Below are positions 12,155 through 12,425 of a DNA stretch of 12,425 nt, piece after piece; within the stretch, counting starts at the first letter, position 1, and the number at the start of each line of letters is the position of its first letter. Origin of the DNA: Prevotellaceae bacterium (GTDB lineage Bacteria > Bacteroidota > Bacteroidia > Bacteroidales > Paludibacteraceae); NCBI GenBank assembly GCA_031290375.1, contig JAITNR010000036.1, positions 1 through 12,425 on the forward strand, read 5' to 3'. The notes beneath the pieces are model-generated. The model was given only the letters and a program-made list of their open reading frames with translations, ran no database searches and was not told the DNA's origin. The position numbers and the translations under genes are program-made.

Positions 12155-12425
12155 TAGGGTAACATTGAGCAGTATTAAATAAGTGGGTAGTGTTATCCAA
12201 AGTATGCTATTTTAAACAAATCCATAGTTAATATAAAAGAACGCCAAGTCAAAAGCTTTGAAATGATCACAGATTTTCATGTTTAGTTATTCCCCTAATA
12301 TCACTGCGCGGACAATTTTCGTTAAATATTTACATAACAGGTATTTATCTGTTTTTTGCTTGAATATTTCCTATTAAATTAGGGTTATATAGATATATTT
12401 TATAAATATTTTAATCTATAAAATT
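12155..12425. other. Gene-free right end; hairpin and a possible mobile-element remnant
   Basis: GGGTAACATT (12157-12166) can pair with AGTGTTATCC (12189-12198), a 10-bp stem with two G-T wobbles around 22 bases; no long T-run follows. On the minus strand an ATG at 12280 opens a 22-codon frame (beginning MKICDHFKAFDLAFF) ending at 12212, which could be a truncated gene start. An AT-rich inverted repeat TATAGAT/ATCTATA lies at 12388-12420. I cannot identify any of these further. Confidence 0.35.

Overview
This window looks like a chromosomal segment of a member of the Bacteroidota, most likely the order Bacteroidales. Three observations support that. Promoter-like TAnnTTTG (-7) boxes of the Bacteroidota type precede the main genes (for example 1382-1389, 5015-5022, 7967-7974), and purine-rich ribosome binding sites are largely missing. 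There is a DUF2400/TIGR02757 gene, a family typical of this phylum. The spacers are AT-rich and full of small repeats. A species cannot be named from this sequence alone.

Layout. Positions 1-1151 hold one end of an IS66-family insertion sequence read on the minus strand: tnpA, tnpB and the N-terminal part of tnpC, which runs off the left edge. Positions 1420-2694 encode enolase (eno), and 2955-3728 a DUF2400 protein with a stretch resembling HhH-GPD DNA glycosylases. Positions 3729-4187 are a gene-free, repeat-rich gap with a large palindrome. A minus-strand serine/threonine-rich lipoprotein gene lies at 4188-4676. Positions 5059-7605 encode an adenosylcobalamin-dependent (class II) ribonucleotide reductase, nrdJ, behind an AT-rich upstream region with two perfect inverted repeats and ahead of a clear intrinsic terminator. 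Positions 8006-12126 carry a same-strand cluster: purM, a stand-alone 2-oxoacid dehydrogenase E2-like acyltransferase domain protein, an old-yellow-enzyme-like flavin oxidoreductase, and pyrF. The last 300 bases hold a heptamer tandem repeat and no recognisable gene.

How the genes fit together. Most of the content is housekeeping: glycolysis (eno), de novo purine synthesis (purM), de novo pyrimidine synthesis (pyrF) and deoxyribonucleotide production (nrdJ). A class II reductase works with or without oxygen but needs vitamin B12. The acyltransferase-like and flavin oxidoreductase genes are 16 bases apart and probably co-expressed; their substrates are unknown.

No clearly new multi-gene system is visible. 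The points most worth a second look are the perfect 25-bp palindrome over the nrdJ -33 region, the E2-like protein whose catalytic histidine position is a glutamate, the HhH-GPD-like stretch of the DUF2400 protein, a type 1 PyrF where type 2 is usual for Bacteroides, and two families of short interspersed repeats.
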